NCBI GenBank assembly: GCA_050949165.1
Contig: JBMNFF010000001.1
Coordinates: forward strand, 930,001-994,000
Reading direction: 5' to 3'
Source of the DNA: DAIOXA01 sp050949165
GTDB taxonomy: Bacteria; Bacillota; Proteinivoracia; UBA4975
DNA: 64,000 nucleotides
A program made the position numbers and the translations under genes. Under the pieces are notes generated by a model. It was not told where the DNA came from. It worked only from the letters and a program-made list of their open reading frames with translations, and made no database searches. This document shows positions 44,913 to 54,234 of this stretch, piece by piece; positions within the stretch are counted from its first letter, which is position 1; each line of letters starts with the position of its first letter.

Positions 44913-45932
44913 CTACTTCAGAATCTGGGCCACCACCTGCAGGACCTTGTCCACATCCCGTCTGCTCACCTGGTAATGGGTGACAAATCTGATGGAATGG
45001 GCTCCCTGGGCATTGGCCAAAATGCCCTGGGCCTTCAGCCGGCTGACGAAGTCCTGGGCCAAAAGGGGCACAGTAAAGCGAATGATATTGGTCTGAACGG
45101 TGTCCAGATCCAGCTCTGCGCCCAATTCCGCCAGTCCCTCTGCCAGCCTCCGGGCATTTTCGTGGTCTTCGGCCAGGCGCAGGCGCATCTCGTCCAGGGC
45201 GATGAGGCCCGCCGCCGCCAGCACCCCGGCCTGGCGCATGCCTCCCCCCACCATCTTCCGGTACTTTCTGGCCCGGTCGATGAAGTCCCGGGGCCCGACC
45301 AAGAGGGAACCCACCGGCGCCGCCAGGCCCTTGGACAGGCAGAACATCATGCTGTCGGTGCAAGCCCCCAGCTCCCTTGCTTCCACCCCCAGAAAAGTGG
45401 CGGCATTGAAAATCCTGGCGCCGTCGGTATGTACCCAAAGACCTGCTTCCCGGGCGGCGCTGCCCAGAGCCCGCATCTGCTCCAGGCTCAGGACGGTCCC
45501 CCCCGCCCGATTGTGGGTGTTCTCCATGCAGAACATGGAGGTCCGGGGATAGTGGATATCCTCATCCCGCACCGCCGCCACCAGCTGTTCCACCGTCACC
45601 GCCCCGCGCCTGCCCGGCAGAGCGCGGATCTGCACCCCGGCCAAGGCGGCAATTCCCGCCACCTCGTACCAGAACATGTGCATCTGGTCCTCCATGATTA
45701 TCTCGTCGCCCCGTTCGGTGGCCGTCAGCACCGCAACCAAGTTGCCCATGGTGCCACTGGCCACAAAGAGGCCGGCTTCCTTGCCAGTAAGCTGGGCCCC
45801 TCTCTCCTCCAGTTCCCGGACAGTGCTGTCTTCGCCGTAGACATCGTCCCCCACCGGGGCCCGCTCCATGGCCCGGCGCATGGCCTGGGTAGGTTGAGTT
45901 ACGGTATCGCTACGCAGATCAATTGTCATCAT
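44913..45932 (-). CDS. ltaE: Low-specificity L-threonine aldolase
   Basis: PLP enzyme splitting L-threonine or allo-threonine to glycine and acetaldehyde. 339 residues: IDLRSDTVTQPT, VGDDVYGEDSTVRELE, the PLP-binding HTDGARIFNA and the Schiff-base Lys in MMFCLSKGLAAPVGSLL. The ATG at 45932 follows AGAGGAGAGTGGTA. Divergent from ptsI. Confidence 0.93.
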   Translation of the reverse strand: MMTIDLRSDTVTQPTQAMRRAMERAPVGDDVYGEDSTVRELEERGAQLTGKEAGLFVASGTMGNLVAVLTATERGDEIIMEDQMHMFWYEVAGIAALAGVQIRALPGRRGAVTVEQLVAAVRDEDIHYPRTSMFCMENTHNRAGGTVLSLEQMRALGSAAREAGLWVHTDGARIFNAATFLGVEARELGACTDSMMFCLSKGLAAPVGSLLVGPRDFIDRARKYRKMVGGGMRQAGVLAAAGLIALDEMRLRLAEDHENARRLAEGLAELGAELDLDTVQTNIIRFTVPLLAQDFVSRLKAQGILANAQGAHSIRFVTHYQVSRRDVDKVLQVVAQILK

Positions 45933-46058
45933 TACCACTCTCCTCTTAAGCCGATTATACCATGGACTCCCCCCGCTGGAGTTATATGACAATGGTTACT
46001 ATTGTTTGGGCCGGTTTATGATATAATACCCTCAAGTATAATATGGGGAGGATTACTA

Positions 46059-47774
46059 ATGATCAAAGGAATAGCCGCCTCCAATGGCATAGTGATTGGA
46101 AAAGCATTTGTCGTCAGTGACGCTCAACCGGAACTGCCCCGGCATGAAGTTCCCTCCGAGCAAAGGGACCGGGAACTGGAACGCCTGAACCGGGCCCAGG
46201 CAAAGACAAAGGAGCAGCTCCAGGAGATTCGGGCCAACCTTGCCGCCAAGACCGGCGAAGAAGAAGCAGCCATCTTTGACGCCCACCTCATGCTCCTGGA
46301 AGACCCCATGCTCAGCGAAGCCGTCGCCGAAAAAATTGCCCAGGGCAACAATGCCGAGGCGGCGGTCTACGATGCCAGCGAAACCTTTGCCGCCATGTTT
46401 GACGCCATGGACGACGAATATATGCGGGGCCGGGCCGCCGATGTCCGGGACGTCAGGACCCGGTGGATCAACAACCTCTTGGGTATAGAGACCGGCTCCC
46501 TGGGCAACATGACCGAGCCCGCCGTGGTCTTTGCCCACGACCTGGCCCCCTCCGATACCGCCCAAATGGATAAGTCCATGGTCCTGGCCTTTGTCACTGA
46601 AATCGGGGGCAGGACCTCCCACAGCGCCATCATGGCCAGGTCCCTGGAGATTCCCGCCGTCGTCGGCGTAGGCGAACTCGGAGGCATCGCCAGCGGCGAC
46701 ACCGTCATCGTCGACGGCAGCGCCGGAGAAGTCATAGTCAACCCCGAGCCGGCGGTGCTGGCGAAATATGAGGAACGCAAGCGAATATTTGAAGAGCGCA
46801 AGGCAAAACTTCGTGAACTCAGGGATTTACCTGCCCAGACCAAGGACGGCAAGACCTTTGAATTGGCCGCCAACATCGGCACCCCCAATGATGCCGAGAG
46901 CGCCCTGGCCTACGGCGCCCAAGGTGTAGGTCTCTACCGGACCGAGTTCCTGTACATGGACCGCAAGGATATGCCCTCGGAGGAAGAACAGTACCAGGCT
47001 TACCGCAAGGTCCTGGAAGCCTTTGGGGAGCAGCCCGTCATCATCCGCACCCTGGATATCGGCGGCGACAAAGAATTGCCCTACCTGCCCATGGACCAGG
47101 AGCTCAACCCCTTCCTGGGCAACCGGGCCATCCGCCTCTGCCTGGCCAACCCCGAAATGTTTAAAACACAGCTCCGGGCCATCCTCCGGGCCGGCGTCAG
47201 CGGCAATCCCTGGATAATGCTGCCCATGGTGGCCATTCTGGACGAAGTGCGCCGCACCAAAGAACTGCTCCGGGAAGTGGAGGCAGAACTGGAAGCAGAG
47301 GGCGTCCAGTTCACCCGGGACTATAAATTGGGCATAATGATTGAAATTCCCTCTGCCGCCGTCCAGGCCGACCACTTTGCCCAAGAGGTAGACTTCTTCA
47401 GCATCGGCACCAACGACCTGATTCAGTACACCTGCGCCGTCGACCGCATGAACCAGAAGGTGTCCTACCTGTATGACCCCTTCAATCCCGCCGTGCTCCG
47501 CCTCATCGAGCAGGTCATCAGCGCCGGACATAAATACGGAAAATTCGTCGGCATGTGCGGCGAAATGGCCGGGGAACCCTTGGCAGCGCCTCTCTTGGTC
47601 GCCATGGGCCTGGACGAGTTCAGCATGAGCGCCTCCAGCATCCCCCAGGTCAAGGCGGTAATCCGCTCCCTGGACAGCACCCGCTGCCGGGAACTGTGGC
47701 AGCAAGCTCAGCAGTTTACCGACGGCAGAGCGATCAGGCAGCTCATGGAAGACGAGCTGAAGGGTATTTTGTAA
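46059..47774 (+). CDS. ptsI: PTS enzyme I (PEP-protein phosphotransferase)
   Basis: Transfers phosphate from PEP to HPr. 571 residues: MIKGIAASNGIVIGKAFVV, phosphorylated His in IGGRTSHSAIMARSLEIPAVV, TEFLYMDRKDMPSEEEQ, and the PEP site GTNDLIQYTCAVDR / MCGEMAGE. GGGGAGGATTACTA precedes the ATG. No ptsH or EII gene is adjacent, so it may serve a distant PTS or regulation. Confidence 0.95.
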   Translation: MIKGIAASNGIVIGKAFVVSDAQPELPRHEVPSEQRDRELERLNRAQAKTKEQLQEIRANLAAKTGEEEAAIFDAHLMLLEDPMLSEAVAEKIAQGNNAEAAVYDASETFAAMFDAMDDEYMRGRAADVRDVRTRWINNLLGIETGSLGNMTEPAVVFAHDLAPSDTAQMDKSMVLAFVTEIGGRTSHSAIMARSLEIPAVVGVGELGGIASGDTVIVDGSAGEVIVNPEPAVLAKYEERKRIFEERKAKLRELRDLPAQTKDGKTFELAANIGTPNDAESALAYGAQGVGLYRTEFLYMDRKDMPSEEEQYQAYRKVLEAFGEQPVIIRTLDIGGDKELPYLPMDQELNPFLGNRAIRLCLANPEMFKTQLRAILRAGVSGNPWIMLPMVAILDEVRRTKELLREVEAELEAEGVQFTRDYKLGIMIEIPSAAVQADHFAQEVDFFSIGTNDLIQYTCAVDRMNQKVSYLYDPFNPAVLRLIEQVISAGHKYGKFVGMCGEMAGEPLAAPLLVAMGLDEFSMSASSIPQVKAVIRSLDSTRCRELWQQAQQFTDGRAIRQLMEDELKGIL

Positions 47775-47815
47775 AAAGGGGGCTCTTGGCCCTCTCCAGA
47801 ACCTATAGCAGTCAA

Positions 47816-47867
47816 GGGGCTGTCGCAAAACGTTTAATTAATAACGTTGGGCGATAGCCCTTTTTTC
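47816..47867 (+). terminator. ptsI terminator made of a solo IS1182 end
   Basis: 52 bases identical to the right end of the IS at 11073-11124 (reverse complement). It begins GGGGCTGTCGCAAAACG, folds by GGGCTGTCGC/GCGATAGCCC and ends in six T. It lies 41 bases after ptsI, so it can act as its terminator. No other part of the IS is present. Confidence 0.82.
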
Positions 47868-47868
47868 A

Positions 47869-48783
47869 TTAATAGCCCCGCTGAGGGTCGATGGTATTGG
47901 GAACCGGCTGATCCGCCAGGATCCGGGTCAGGATGGCGGCGGCTTCCTCCACCGCTTCTTCCTCGGCGGTGAGGCCGGCAATGTGGGGGGTGATTATTAT
48001 TTCCGGGTACCGCCACAGGGGCGAGTGGGGTAGCAGGGGCTCGGCAGCTGTCACATCCAGGTAGCAGCGGCCCAGGAGCCGGGCCTCCAGGGCCCGGATC
48101 AGGTCGACCTCCACCACCGTCCGCCCCCTGCCGATATTGATGAAATTGGCGGGCCCCAGGGCGGAGAAGAGCTCCCAGTCGAAGTAATTCTCGGTCTCCC
48201 GGGTCAGGGGCAGGGCATTGATGAGCCAGGCGAATTCTTGGCCCCGGTAAGCGCTGTACTCCCTTTCCACCCGCTGGAAAGGGGCCCTCGGGCTCCCGGA
48301 ACGGGACACTGCAGAGCAGCTGTATCCCTCCTGGCTCAGCTGCCGGGCAATTTCCCTGCCAATGGCGCCGGTCCCGAAAATCAGGATCTCCCTGGCGGGT
48401 TCGGGCAACTCCGGCTGCCGCCACATTCGCCTTTGGTTATCGGCAAGGATATCTGGAAGCCTGTAATCTTCCATGAGGATGCACATCCGGCAATAGCGGC
48501 CAATCCGCCGGGGCATATCCCCCACCGTGCGGGTCATTATGGTATCGGGAGAGAATTGGCGGGTTGACAGCAAGCCGTCCACTCCGGCGCCCAGGGAATG
48601 CACCCATTTGAGGGCCTGTTCCTTCAGGCCGGGGGCGAGGACGAACCCAATATAGCCGTCGTACTCGGCCACAACCGGTTGCCCTTCATCCTGAAAGTCA
48701 AAACGAATCCCGGGAAACCGCTTCTCCAGCGCCCTCAGCGCTTCCCGCAGGCGGCCAGTTACCAGGATGCTGCGGATTTCCAT
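47869..48783 (-). CDS. D-isomer-specific 2-hydroxyacid dehydrogenase family protein
   Basis: 304 residues. NAD fold LIFGTGAIGREIARQLSQEG, catalytic Arg in INIGRGRTVVEVDLIRAL, Glu in LDVTAAEPLLPHSPLW and His in IIITPHIAGLT. Closest in character to glyoxylate/hydroxypyruvate reductase A; the N-terminal substrate domain is short. Substrate not certain. Its stop is two bases from the IS-end repeat. Confidence 0.88.
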   Translation of the reverse strand: MEIRSILVTGRLREALRALEKRFPGIRFDFQDEGQPVVAEYDGYIGFVLAPGLKEQALKWVHSLGAGVDGLLSTRQFSPDTIMTRTVGDMPRRIGRYCRMCILMEDYRLPDILADNQRRMWRQPELPEPAREILIFGTGAIGREIARQLSQEGYSCSAVSRSGSPRAPFQRVEREYSAYRGQEFAWLINALPLTRETENYFDWELFSALGPANFINIGRGRTVVEVDLIRALEARLLGRCYLDVTAAEPLLPHSPLWRYPEIIITPHIAGLTAEEEAVEEAAAILTRILADQPVPNTIDPQRGY

Positions 48784-48800
48784 ATTCTCACCTGCCTTCA

Positions 48801-48826
48801 GAAAAGCCCTCCCAGTCCGGGAGGGC
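48801..48826 (-). terminator. perR operon terminator
   Basis: Minus strand GCCCTCCCGGACTGGGAGGGC followed by TTTTC. Confidence 0.8.
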
Positions 48827-48834
48827 CTATGTTC

Positions 48835-48942
48835 TTATTCTTTCTTGTCAAAGGAATTGGCTGCACCACAATTGGGGCACTTGCGGGGCTTGCAGCGACC
48901 TTCTTTCTCCTGGCCGCACTCCTTGCACACGAATACTGCCAT
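48835..48942 (-). CDS. RCKP-type rubredoxin-like mini-protein
   Basis: 35 residues: MAVFVCKECGQEKEGRCKPR then KCPNCGAANSFDKKE. CxxC at residues 6-9 and 23-26 would bind one Fe or Zn, with the RCKP motif typical of clostridial partners of PerR-type genes. The gap to the perR stop is five bases, so the two are co-transcribed. Possible role in peroxide reduction or as a metal-bound redox carrier. Confidence 0.88.
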   Translation of the reverse strand: MAVFVCKECGQEKEGRCKPRKCPNCGAANSFDKKE

Positions 48943-48947
48943 CGCTT

Positions 48948-49352
48948 TCACTCCTCCCTATTAGTCTTGTCCTTACACTCAGGGCACAGGCCGAAGAAAT
49001 CGATGCTGTGGCCCAGGACCTCGTATTCCGGCATTCGTTCCCGAAGCATGCTTTCAAAGCTTTCCCATTTGTCCAGGGGGACGTCATCTATCTTATCACA
49101 GCTCAGGCAAAAAAAGTGATAATGAGGGCGGGGATTGCCGTCATAGCGGCTTTGGCTGCCGGTGTGCCGCAATTCCTGAATAATGTTTTGTTCCTTGAGA
49201 AAGCTCAGATTCCGATACACCGTGCCCAGACTGATATTGGGGATGTGCTTGCGGACCCGTTGGTAAACCCAGTCGGCGGTGGGATGAGATTCAGTGCTCC
49301 TGAGCAGGTCGAGGATCAACTGCCGCTGTTTGGTATTGCGGGGTCGAGCCAT
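48948..49352 (-). CDS. perR: Fur-family regulator, PerR type
   Basis: 134 residues: a winged helix with VYQRVRKHIPNISLGTVYRNLSFLKEQ, the His-rich metal-sensing region HYHFFCLSCDKIDD and second CxxC GLCPECKDK, making a structural Zn site of four Cys. The Asp in CDKIDD, where Fur-type proteins would have others, supports PerR rather than Fur. A Per-like box overlaps the upstream region, so autoregulation is likely. AGGAAGAAGGG precedes the ATG. Confidence 0.88.
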   Translation of the reverse strand: MARPRNTKQRQLILDLLRSTESHPTADWVYQRVRKHIPNISLGTVYRNLSFLKEQNIIQELRHTGSQSRYDGNPRPHYHFFCLSCDKIDDVPLDKWESFESMLRERMPEYEVLGHSIDFFGLCPECKDKTNREE

Positions 49353-49376
49353 GACTAACCCTTCTTCCTAAACTAG

Positions 49377-49391
49377 TAATGATTCTTATTA
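49377..49391. promoter_or_regulatory. Candidate Per box
   Basis: TAATGATTCTTATTA: TAATGA and TTATTA form an imperfect inverted repeat like TTATAATNATTATAA, located 25 bases before perR. Confidence 0.55.
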
Positions 49392-49402
49392 AGAGAATAG
49401 CA

Positions 49403-51370
49403 TTACTCCTTTTCCTTGTCAAGCCCGACCAGGGCAAAATACAGCTGTTTGCCCTTATAATCCAGTTTATGAACTCTGACCGCCACCGAATCACCGGGAC
49501 TTAATTGGGCCAGTCTTTCCCTGGCGGCCCCGGTCACCACCATTCCCTCGGCGGTATTGTCCAGCAGAACCCAGGGTCCGCTGCCCGTCACATCCACCAC
49601 CAAGCCCGAGAACACAGTATCGCCGGCGGCCTCCATGAACTGGAGCCTCTTTTGCTCCAAGCATTCTCCCTCCACATCCTGGGCCAGGCGCTCCCGAAAA
49701 GAGCATTGCTCGGCAACCCAGGGCAGATCCCTTTCCAGCTCCTGGGTTGTCCCTCCCCGCACCACCTGCTTGAGCAAGCGGTGAGTAAAGAGATCGGCAT
49801 AGCGGCGAATGGGAGAGCTGAAGTGGAGGTAGCGCTCCAGCGCCAAATTATAGTGACCCATGGGCGTGCAACTGTACCTGGACTTCTGCAGGCAGCGGGC
49901 CAGTTTGCGGCTTACCGGCACCAGCTCGGGGGCGGATGCAATGGCCGCCAGGAACTGCTGCAGCGCCTTGGCGGCAGGCGGGTAGTCCAAACGATGCCCC
50001 CAGCGAGTGAGGAAACTGTTGAGGTATTCACCCCGACCGGGCTGAAATCCGGCGTTGCCGCGATAGAGAAAGTCCACTCCCCTGGCATGCAGGAAATCTG
50101 CCGCCAACTCATTGGCCAGCACCATGAACTCCTCCACCATTTCCCGGGCTACGCTGGTCTGGCGGGCCCGCAAATCCACAGGCCGGCCCTGGGCATCCAG
50201 GCTGATGGCGGGAGCAGGCAATTCGATATAGGCCGCACCCCGCTGCTGACGACGGCGGCGGAGCAAGGCCACCACCGCCAAAGCATTGCCCATCAGTTCA
50301 TTCCAGGGCCCGCAATCCCCTCGATCCACCTGGGCAAAATTCAGGCGGGCCCGGGAGCGGATTGCCGTCTCGGCAAATTGGTAGCTCTCCACCTCCCCTT
50401 GGGGGGTCAGCTGGACGAGGCAGCTGACTGCAGCCCGCTCCGCCCCGGGCAAGAGGGAACACAGGTCCCGGGACAGCCTGGGGGGCAGCATGGGAATCTC
50501 CCGATCCAGGAGGTAGACGCTGAGAGCCCGGCGGGCAGCCTCCCGGTCCAGGGCGCTCCCCCGGGGGACATAATAGGCGACGTCGGCGATATGGATTCCC
50601 AGTTGCCAATTGCCATTGGCCAGTTTATACAGGGAAAAGCCGTCGTCCAGATCCTGAGTGGATTCGCCATCGACAGTGACCACATCCCAGGAGCGCAGGT
50701 CCAGGCGGCCTTCCCGGTCCAGACCGTCGGAGAGCTCAGCCACCGCCTCCTCAACTTCCCGGGGAAAGGGGGGCGTAATCCCCCGCCGGGCGGCAATGTT
50801 CAAGAGATCCAGCCTGCCTGCATCGGCGCTGTCCAGGAGACTCACCACCCGGCCTTCCCAGCCCGAAACGGCAACCAGGACACAGTCTCCTTCCCGGGCG
50901 CCGCCGGCAGCCCGGGGAGGAATCATTATCCTCCGGTTGCCGTCCTGGATGCTGCCCAGGCCCGGCCCCCCGTGGAATCTGGCTGCCACCAACCGCTGGT
51001 TCCGGACCAGGAAGTCGGTAATCCTCAGCATGGGCGCCTTGCCCGGCTCCCGGAACTGGACCTCGCCCAGGACGATGTCCCCGTCCAGGGCGCCCCGGCT
51101 GGCGCCGGGCGCAACATAGTACTGCCTGTCCCCTCCCACGTGGACAAAACCATAGCCCTTGATATGGGCCTGGTAATAGCCGGCGATGACATCGGATTCG
51201 GGATTAAAGAAATAATCCCCCTGGTATTCTTCCAGGATGCCCCGGCTCACCAAGCCGATCAGCGCCGTATCCACTTGTTCGCGGCTTGAGTTTAACTCCC
51301 GGGCCAGCTCCTGGGCGGAGGTGGGGCGGAAAAAGTTCTTGGCCAGCAAGGTCAGGACGCGTTTTTCCAT
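49403..51370 (-). CDS. rnr: RNase R-type 3'-5' exoribonuclease
   Basis: 655 residues from ATG 51370. N-terminal winged helix, cold-shock domain (GYGFVHVGGDRQYYVAPG), RNB domain with VDGESTQDLDDGFSLYKL (the catalytic Asp cluster) and YLHFSSPIRRYADL, and a C-terminal S1 domain. The usual DDA appears as DDG. A GTG three codons upstream overlapping the HAD stop (GTGA) is an alternative start. Shorter than Bacillus RNase R because it lacks the long basic tail. Confidence 0.92.
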   Translation of the reverse strand: MEKRVLTLLAKNFFRPTSAQELARELNSSREQVDTALIGLVSRGILEEYQGDYFFNPESDVIAGYYQAHIKGYGFVHVGGDRQYYVAPGASRGALDGDIVLGEVQFREPGKAPMLRITDFLVRNQRLVAARFHGGPGLGSIQDGNRRIMIPPRAAGGAREGDCVLVAVSGWEGRVVSLLDSADAGRLDLLNIAARRGITPPFPREVEEAVAELSDGLDREGRLDLRSWDVVTVDGESTQDLDDGFSLYKLANGNWQLGIHIADVAYYVPRGSALDREAARRALSVYLLDREIPMLPPRLSRDLCSLLPGAERAAVSCLVQLTPQGEVESYQFAETAIRSRARLNFAQVDRGDCGPWNELMGNALAVVALLRRRRQQRGAAYIELPAPAISLDAQGRPVDLRARQTSVAREMVEEFMVLANELAADFLHARGVDFLYRGNAGFQPGRGEYLNSFLTRWGHRLDYPPAAKALQQFLAAIASAPELVPVSRKLARCLQKSRYSCTPMGHYNLALERYLHFSSPIRRYADLFTHRLLKQVVRGGTTQELERDLPWVAEQCSFRERLAQDVEGECLEQKRLQFMEAAGDTVFSGLVVDVTGSGPWVLLDNTAEGMVVTGAARERLAQLSPGDSVAVRVHKLDYKGKQLYFALVGLDKEKE

Positions 51371-51375
51371 ACTCG

Positions 51376-52074
51376 TCACCGCTCCAGCACTTCCAAGAGG
51401 TCTGCCCAGTCTCCCCGCCAGGTGGGAGTATAGGGAGAACCCCTGTCGATGAGGTAGCCCTCCAGGAGGAAGGTGTCAAAGCCCAATTCAGCAGCCACCA
51501 GGTCTTCCTTGGTGTCATTGCCCACCATCAGGCAGTCCTCGCCCCGGAGGCCGATTTCTGCCAGGATATCTGCATAATAGCGGGGATTGGGCTTGCAGTA
51601 CCTGCTGTTCTCATAAGTCGTTATGTGCCGGAAGGGATAATCGGCCAGCCCCGCCCACTCCAGGCGAGCAGCCACTGCTTCCCGGGGGAAGAGGGGGTTG
51701 GTGGCAAGCACCACCTGGGCGCCTCCCGCCCCGGCCAGCTCCACTGCCCGGCGGGCTTCGGGCCGGGCTTGGATACCCTCGCCCAGCCGGCGGAACTCCT
51801 GGCGGTAGAACTCGTCAAAGATCGGCAGCAACTCTTGGGGCTCGTTGTCCACCCTCTGGAAAAAAGCCTCCATAAAGGCCTCCTGATTGGTCTTGGAGCC
51901 GTCGTTATAGAGCATTTTCTCAGTGGCTTCCAGCAGGACCTTCAGGAAGAGTCGGGGCTCCACATGGGAGGCAACCTTCTCGGCAAGGGCCAGAAAATAC
52001 CGGTTGATAAACTCATCCAAGTCCAGGGGCAGCAGGGTCCCGTCCAAATCAAAGAAAACGCCTTTATACCTCAT
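51376..52074 (-). CDS. HAD-superfamily hydrolase
   Basis: 232 residues. FFDLDGTLLPLD (motif I nucleophile), ATNPLFP (motif II), CKPNPRYY (motif III Lys) and LMVGNDTKEDLVAAE (motif IV). A helical cap at about residues 20-95 fits class C1. The ATG follows AAGGAGAGGACCGGG and overlaps the end of the TIM-barrel gene by 11 bases. Substrate unknown. Confidence 0.88.
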   Translation of the reverse strand: MRYKGVFFDLDGTLLPLDLDEFINRYFLALAEKVASHVEPRLFLKVLLEATEKMLYNDGSKTNQEAFMEAFFQRVDNEPQELLPIFDEFYRQEFRRLGEGIQARPEARRAVELAGAGGAQVVLATNPLFPREAVAARLEWAGLADYPFRHITTYENSRYCKPNPRYYADILAEIGLRGEDCLMVGNDTKEDLVAAELGFDTFLLEGYLIDRGSPYTPTWRGDWADLLEVLER

Positions 52075-52939
52075 CCCGGTCCTCTCCTTCACGTCCAAGA
52101 TAGCGGCGATACAACTCCTGCATGGTCAGGGCATCCTCCACCTGGGCGCCGGCCGATTCGCTGATTACCACCGGAGTCAGGCGGTCCCGGGCGATAATCC
52201 CGGCCAGGGGCTCAAAGTGGGGGCCATAATCCTCTTCAGCAAAGGTCCGATGGCGAATTTCCCCGCCTTTGCCGTACTCGATGGGACTGAAGTGTATATG
52301 TAAGTTCTGAACCACATGGGCGCCCAGGCCGGCGTCAATGCGATCCAGAATCTCTTCAAACTCGTCCCTGCCCTTGACGGCGCCCAGGCCCCGGGCATGG
52401 AGGTGCCCGAAGTCAACGGTGGGCATGAGGCAATCGGCCAACTGGCAGAGTTCAATTATTTCCTCCAGGGTGCCCAGTTGGTTGAGCTTGCCCATGGTCT
52501 CCAGACAGAGCATTATGCCGGGATAGTCGGGGATGAGCTCCTCCAGCACCCGTTCCAACAGGTCCAGAGCCCGGGCGACAGCTTCCCTGCGGGTGCCCTT
52601 GCCCACCGAACCGGGATGGACGACGATGCGCTTCGCCCCCATTGCCTGGGCCGCCGCCAGAGACTTGCGGATATGGTTCAGGGAGCTCTCCTGGACCCTG
52701 GGATCGGGAGTGGCCAAGTTGATGAAGTACGGGGCATGGATGCTCAGGGCAATCCCGTGTTCCGCCGCCGCTCCAGCCAGTTTGCGGCAAAACTCTTCCT
52801 TGACATTTACTCCCCGCCCACATTGGTATTCATAGGCGTTGAGGCCGACACCGGCCAGAAACTTGGGCATATCCAGGGAAGAGGAATGGCCTGCCGCATA
52901 GAAGGCCTGGCCATTTCCCGCCGTGCCGAATCTTATCAT
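52064..52939 (-). CDS. Endonuclease IV-like TIM-barrel protein
   Basis: 291 residues: MIRFGTAGNG, SIHAPYFINLATPDPRV, IVVHPGS, LCLETMGK, PTVDFGHLHARG, HIHFSPIEYG and the C-terminal ISESAGAQ. These His/Glu/Asp positions match the three-zinc site of Nfo, so AP-endonuclease activity is possible, though this clade often lacks proof. The start ATG follows GGAAGGAGTAAACAG. Between two HAD genes. Confidence 0.85.
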   Translation of the reverse strand: MIRFGTAGNGQAFYAAGHSSSLDMPKFLAGVGLNAYEYQCGRGVNVKEEFCRKLAGAAAEHGIALSIHAPYFINLATPDPRVQESSLNHIRKSLAAAQAMGAKRIVVHPGSVGKGTRREAVARALDLLERVLEELIPDYPGIMLCLETMGKLNQLGTLEEIIELCQLADCLMPTVDFGHLHARGLGAVKGRDEFEEILDRIDAGLGAHVVQNLHIHFSPIEYGKGGEIRHRTFAEEDYGPHFEPLAGIIARDRLTPVVISESAGAQVEDALTMQELYRRYLGREGEDRDEV

Positions 52940-52943
52940 CTGT

Positions 52944-53591
52944 TTACTCCTTCCGGACCAAATCCAGGATCTCGCTGATATGGTCGATGATGTGGTGGGC
53001 GTCCTCGAGTTCTGCTCTGCTTCCGTAGCCATAGGTGCAGCCCACCGCTGTAAAGCCGTTGCCCAGCCCGGCAGCGATGTCCGAGCTGCGGTCCCCCACC
53101 ATGTAGCCGGGCTCTAGACCGTGCTCATCTATGGCATGGGCCAGGAGCTCGACCTTGGTTTCGGTCTTATACTGGCCGGCGCTGTAAATCCCCGTGAGGA
53201 GGGGGGCCAGGCCCGTGCTGGCGCAGGCCCACTTGACATATTCTTCGGTGCCGTTGCTGACCACAAACAGGGGGTGCCCCATATTGGCCAGGGCCTCCAG
53301 GGTCTCCCGGGCCCCGGGGAATAATTTTCCCCGCTCCTTTATTTTTTCTTCTTCCTCTCTTACCCAACGGGCCACCTTTTCCTTGAGCTGGTCGCCGGCC
53401 CCCGGCAACAAATACTCCCAGATCTCCTTTCCCGTCATGCCGTAGATGCTTTTGAACTTGGCTTCACCGGGCATGGAATCGATAATTCCCTGCTCCGCCA
53501 AGCGGGAAAACACGGTTATGAATGCCGGCACCGACATCAGGTGAACCTGAAACAAGGTGCCGTCCCAATCAAAGGCTACAGGTTTCTTCAT
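52944..53591 (-). CDS. HAD-superfamily phosphatase (phosphoglycolate phosphatase-like)
   Basis: 215 residues: AFDWDGTLFQVH, VVSNGTEEY, Lys in YKTETKVE, and GDRSSDIAAGLGNGFTAVGCTYGYG. The last motif, GxTYGYG, is close to Gph-type phosphatases. Sits between the TIM-barrel and the YigZ-family gene with two to four base gaps, so one operon. Confidence 0.88.
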   Translation of the reverse strand: MKKPVAFDWDGTLFQVHLMSVPAFITVFSRLAEQGIIDSMPGEAKFKSIYGMTGKEIWEYLLPGAGDQLKEKVARWVREEEEKIKERGKLFPGARETLEALANMGHPLFVVSNGTEEYVKWACASTGLAPLLTGIYSAGQYKTETKVELLAHAIDEHGLEPGYMVGDRSSDIAAGLGNGFTAVGCTYGYGSRAELEDAHHIIDHISEILDLVRKE

Positions 53592-53592
53592 C

Positions 53593-54219
53593 TCATTTTC
53601 CCCTTACAAAGCTGTAGTATTCTTCGCCCGGGGTGACCAGGGCCTGGCCGTTGGACAGATCCACCAACCAGTCCCGGACCGCCTGCACTTCCGCCACCGG
53701 GACGCCCAGGGTCACCGTGACCAGTTCGGTAAAGGCGGTATCCAGGACGGTTATCTCCCGTTCCCGCACCTGGTTCTCCAGTTTTCCATACAGGTTATAG
53801 TCCACTGCCACCGAGAGCTTCTGATGGGGCAACATCCGGCCCATTCCCGCCGCCACCAGGCCGGCCTTGCAGGCCTGGCCATAGGCCCGGACCAAGCCGT
53901 TGGCCCCCAGGAGGACGCCTCCGAAGTAGCGGGTGACCACCACCACTACCTGCTCCAAATTCTCCTGGCGCAGCACCTCCAGCATGGGACGGCCGGCGGT
54001 GCCCGAGGGCTCGCCATCATCGCTGGAGCGCTGGTTCAGGGGATCGATGATCCAGGCATGGCAGTTGTGGGTCGCCTCGTAATGCTTCTTCTTTATCTCC
54101 GCCACAAAGGCTGCCGCCTCTTCCTCGCTCTCGACGGGGCAGACCTGGCCGATGAAGCGGGACTTCTTGATGATGATCTCCGCCTCAGCCCGGGCAGCCA
54201 CAGTTCGGTATTCCCGCAC
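53593..54219 (-). CDS. YigZ/IMPACT-family protein
   Basis: 208 residues: IKKSRFIGQVCPVESEEEA, HNCHAWII, SDDGEPSGTAGRPMLEVL and VVTRYFGGVLLGANGLVRAYG are the family signature; the C-terminal domain has the EF-G-like fold. Probably a ribosome-associated stress protein. Single base gap to the HAD gene. Confidence 0.9.
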   Translation of the reverse strand: MREYRTVAARAEAEIIIKKSRFIGQVCPVESEEEAAAFVAEIKKKHYEATHNCHAWIIDPLNQRSSDDGEPSGTAGRPMLEVLRQENLEQVVVVVTRYFGGVLLGANGLVRAYGQACKAGLVAAGMGRMLPHQKLSVAVDYNLYGKLENQVREREITVLDTAFTELVTVTLGVPVAEVQAVRDWLVDLSNGQALVTPGEEYYSFVRGK

Positions 54220-54234
54220 TTTACTCCCCCCAAA

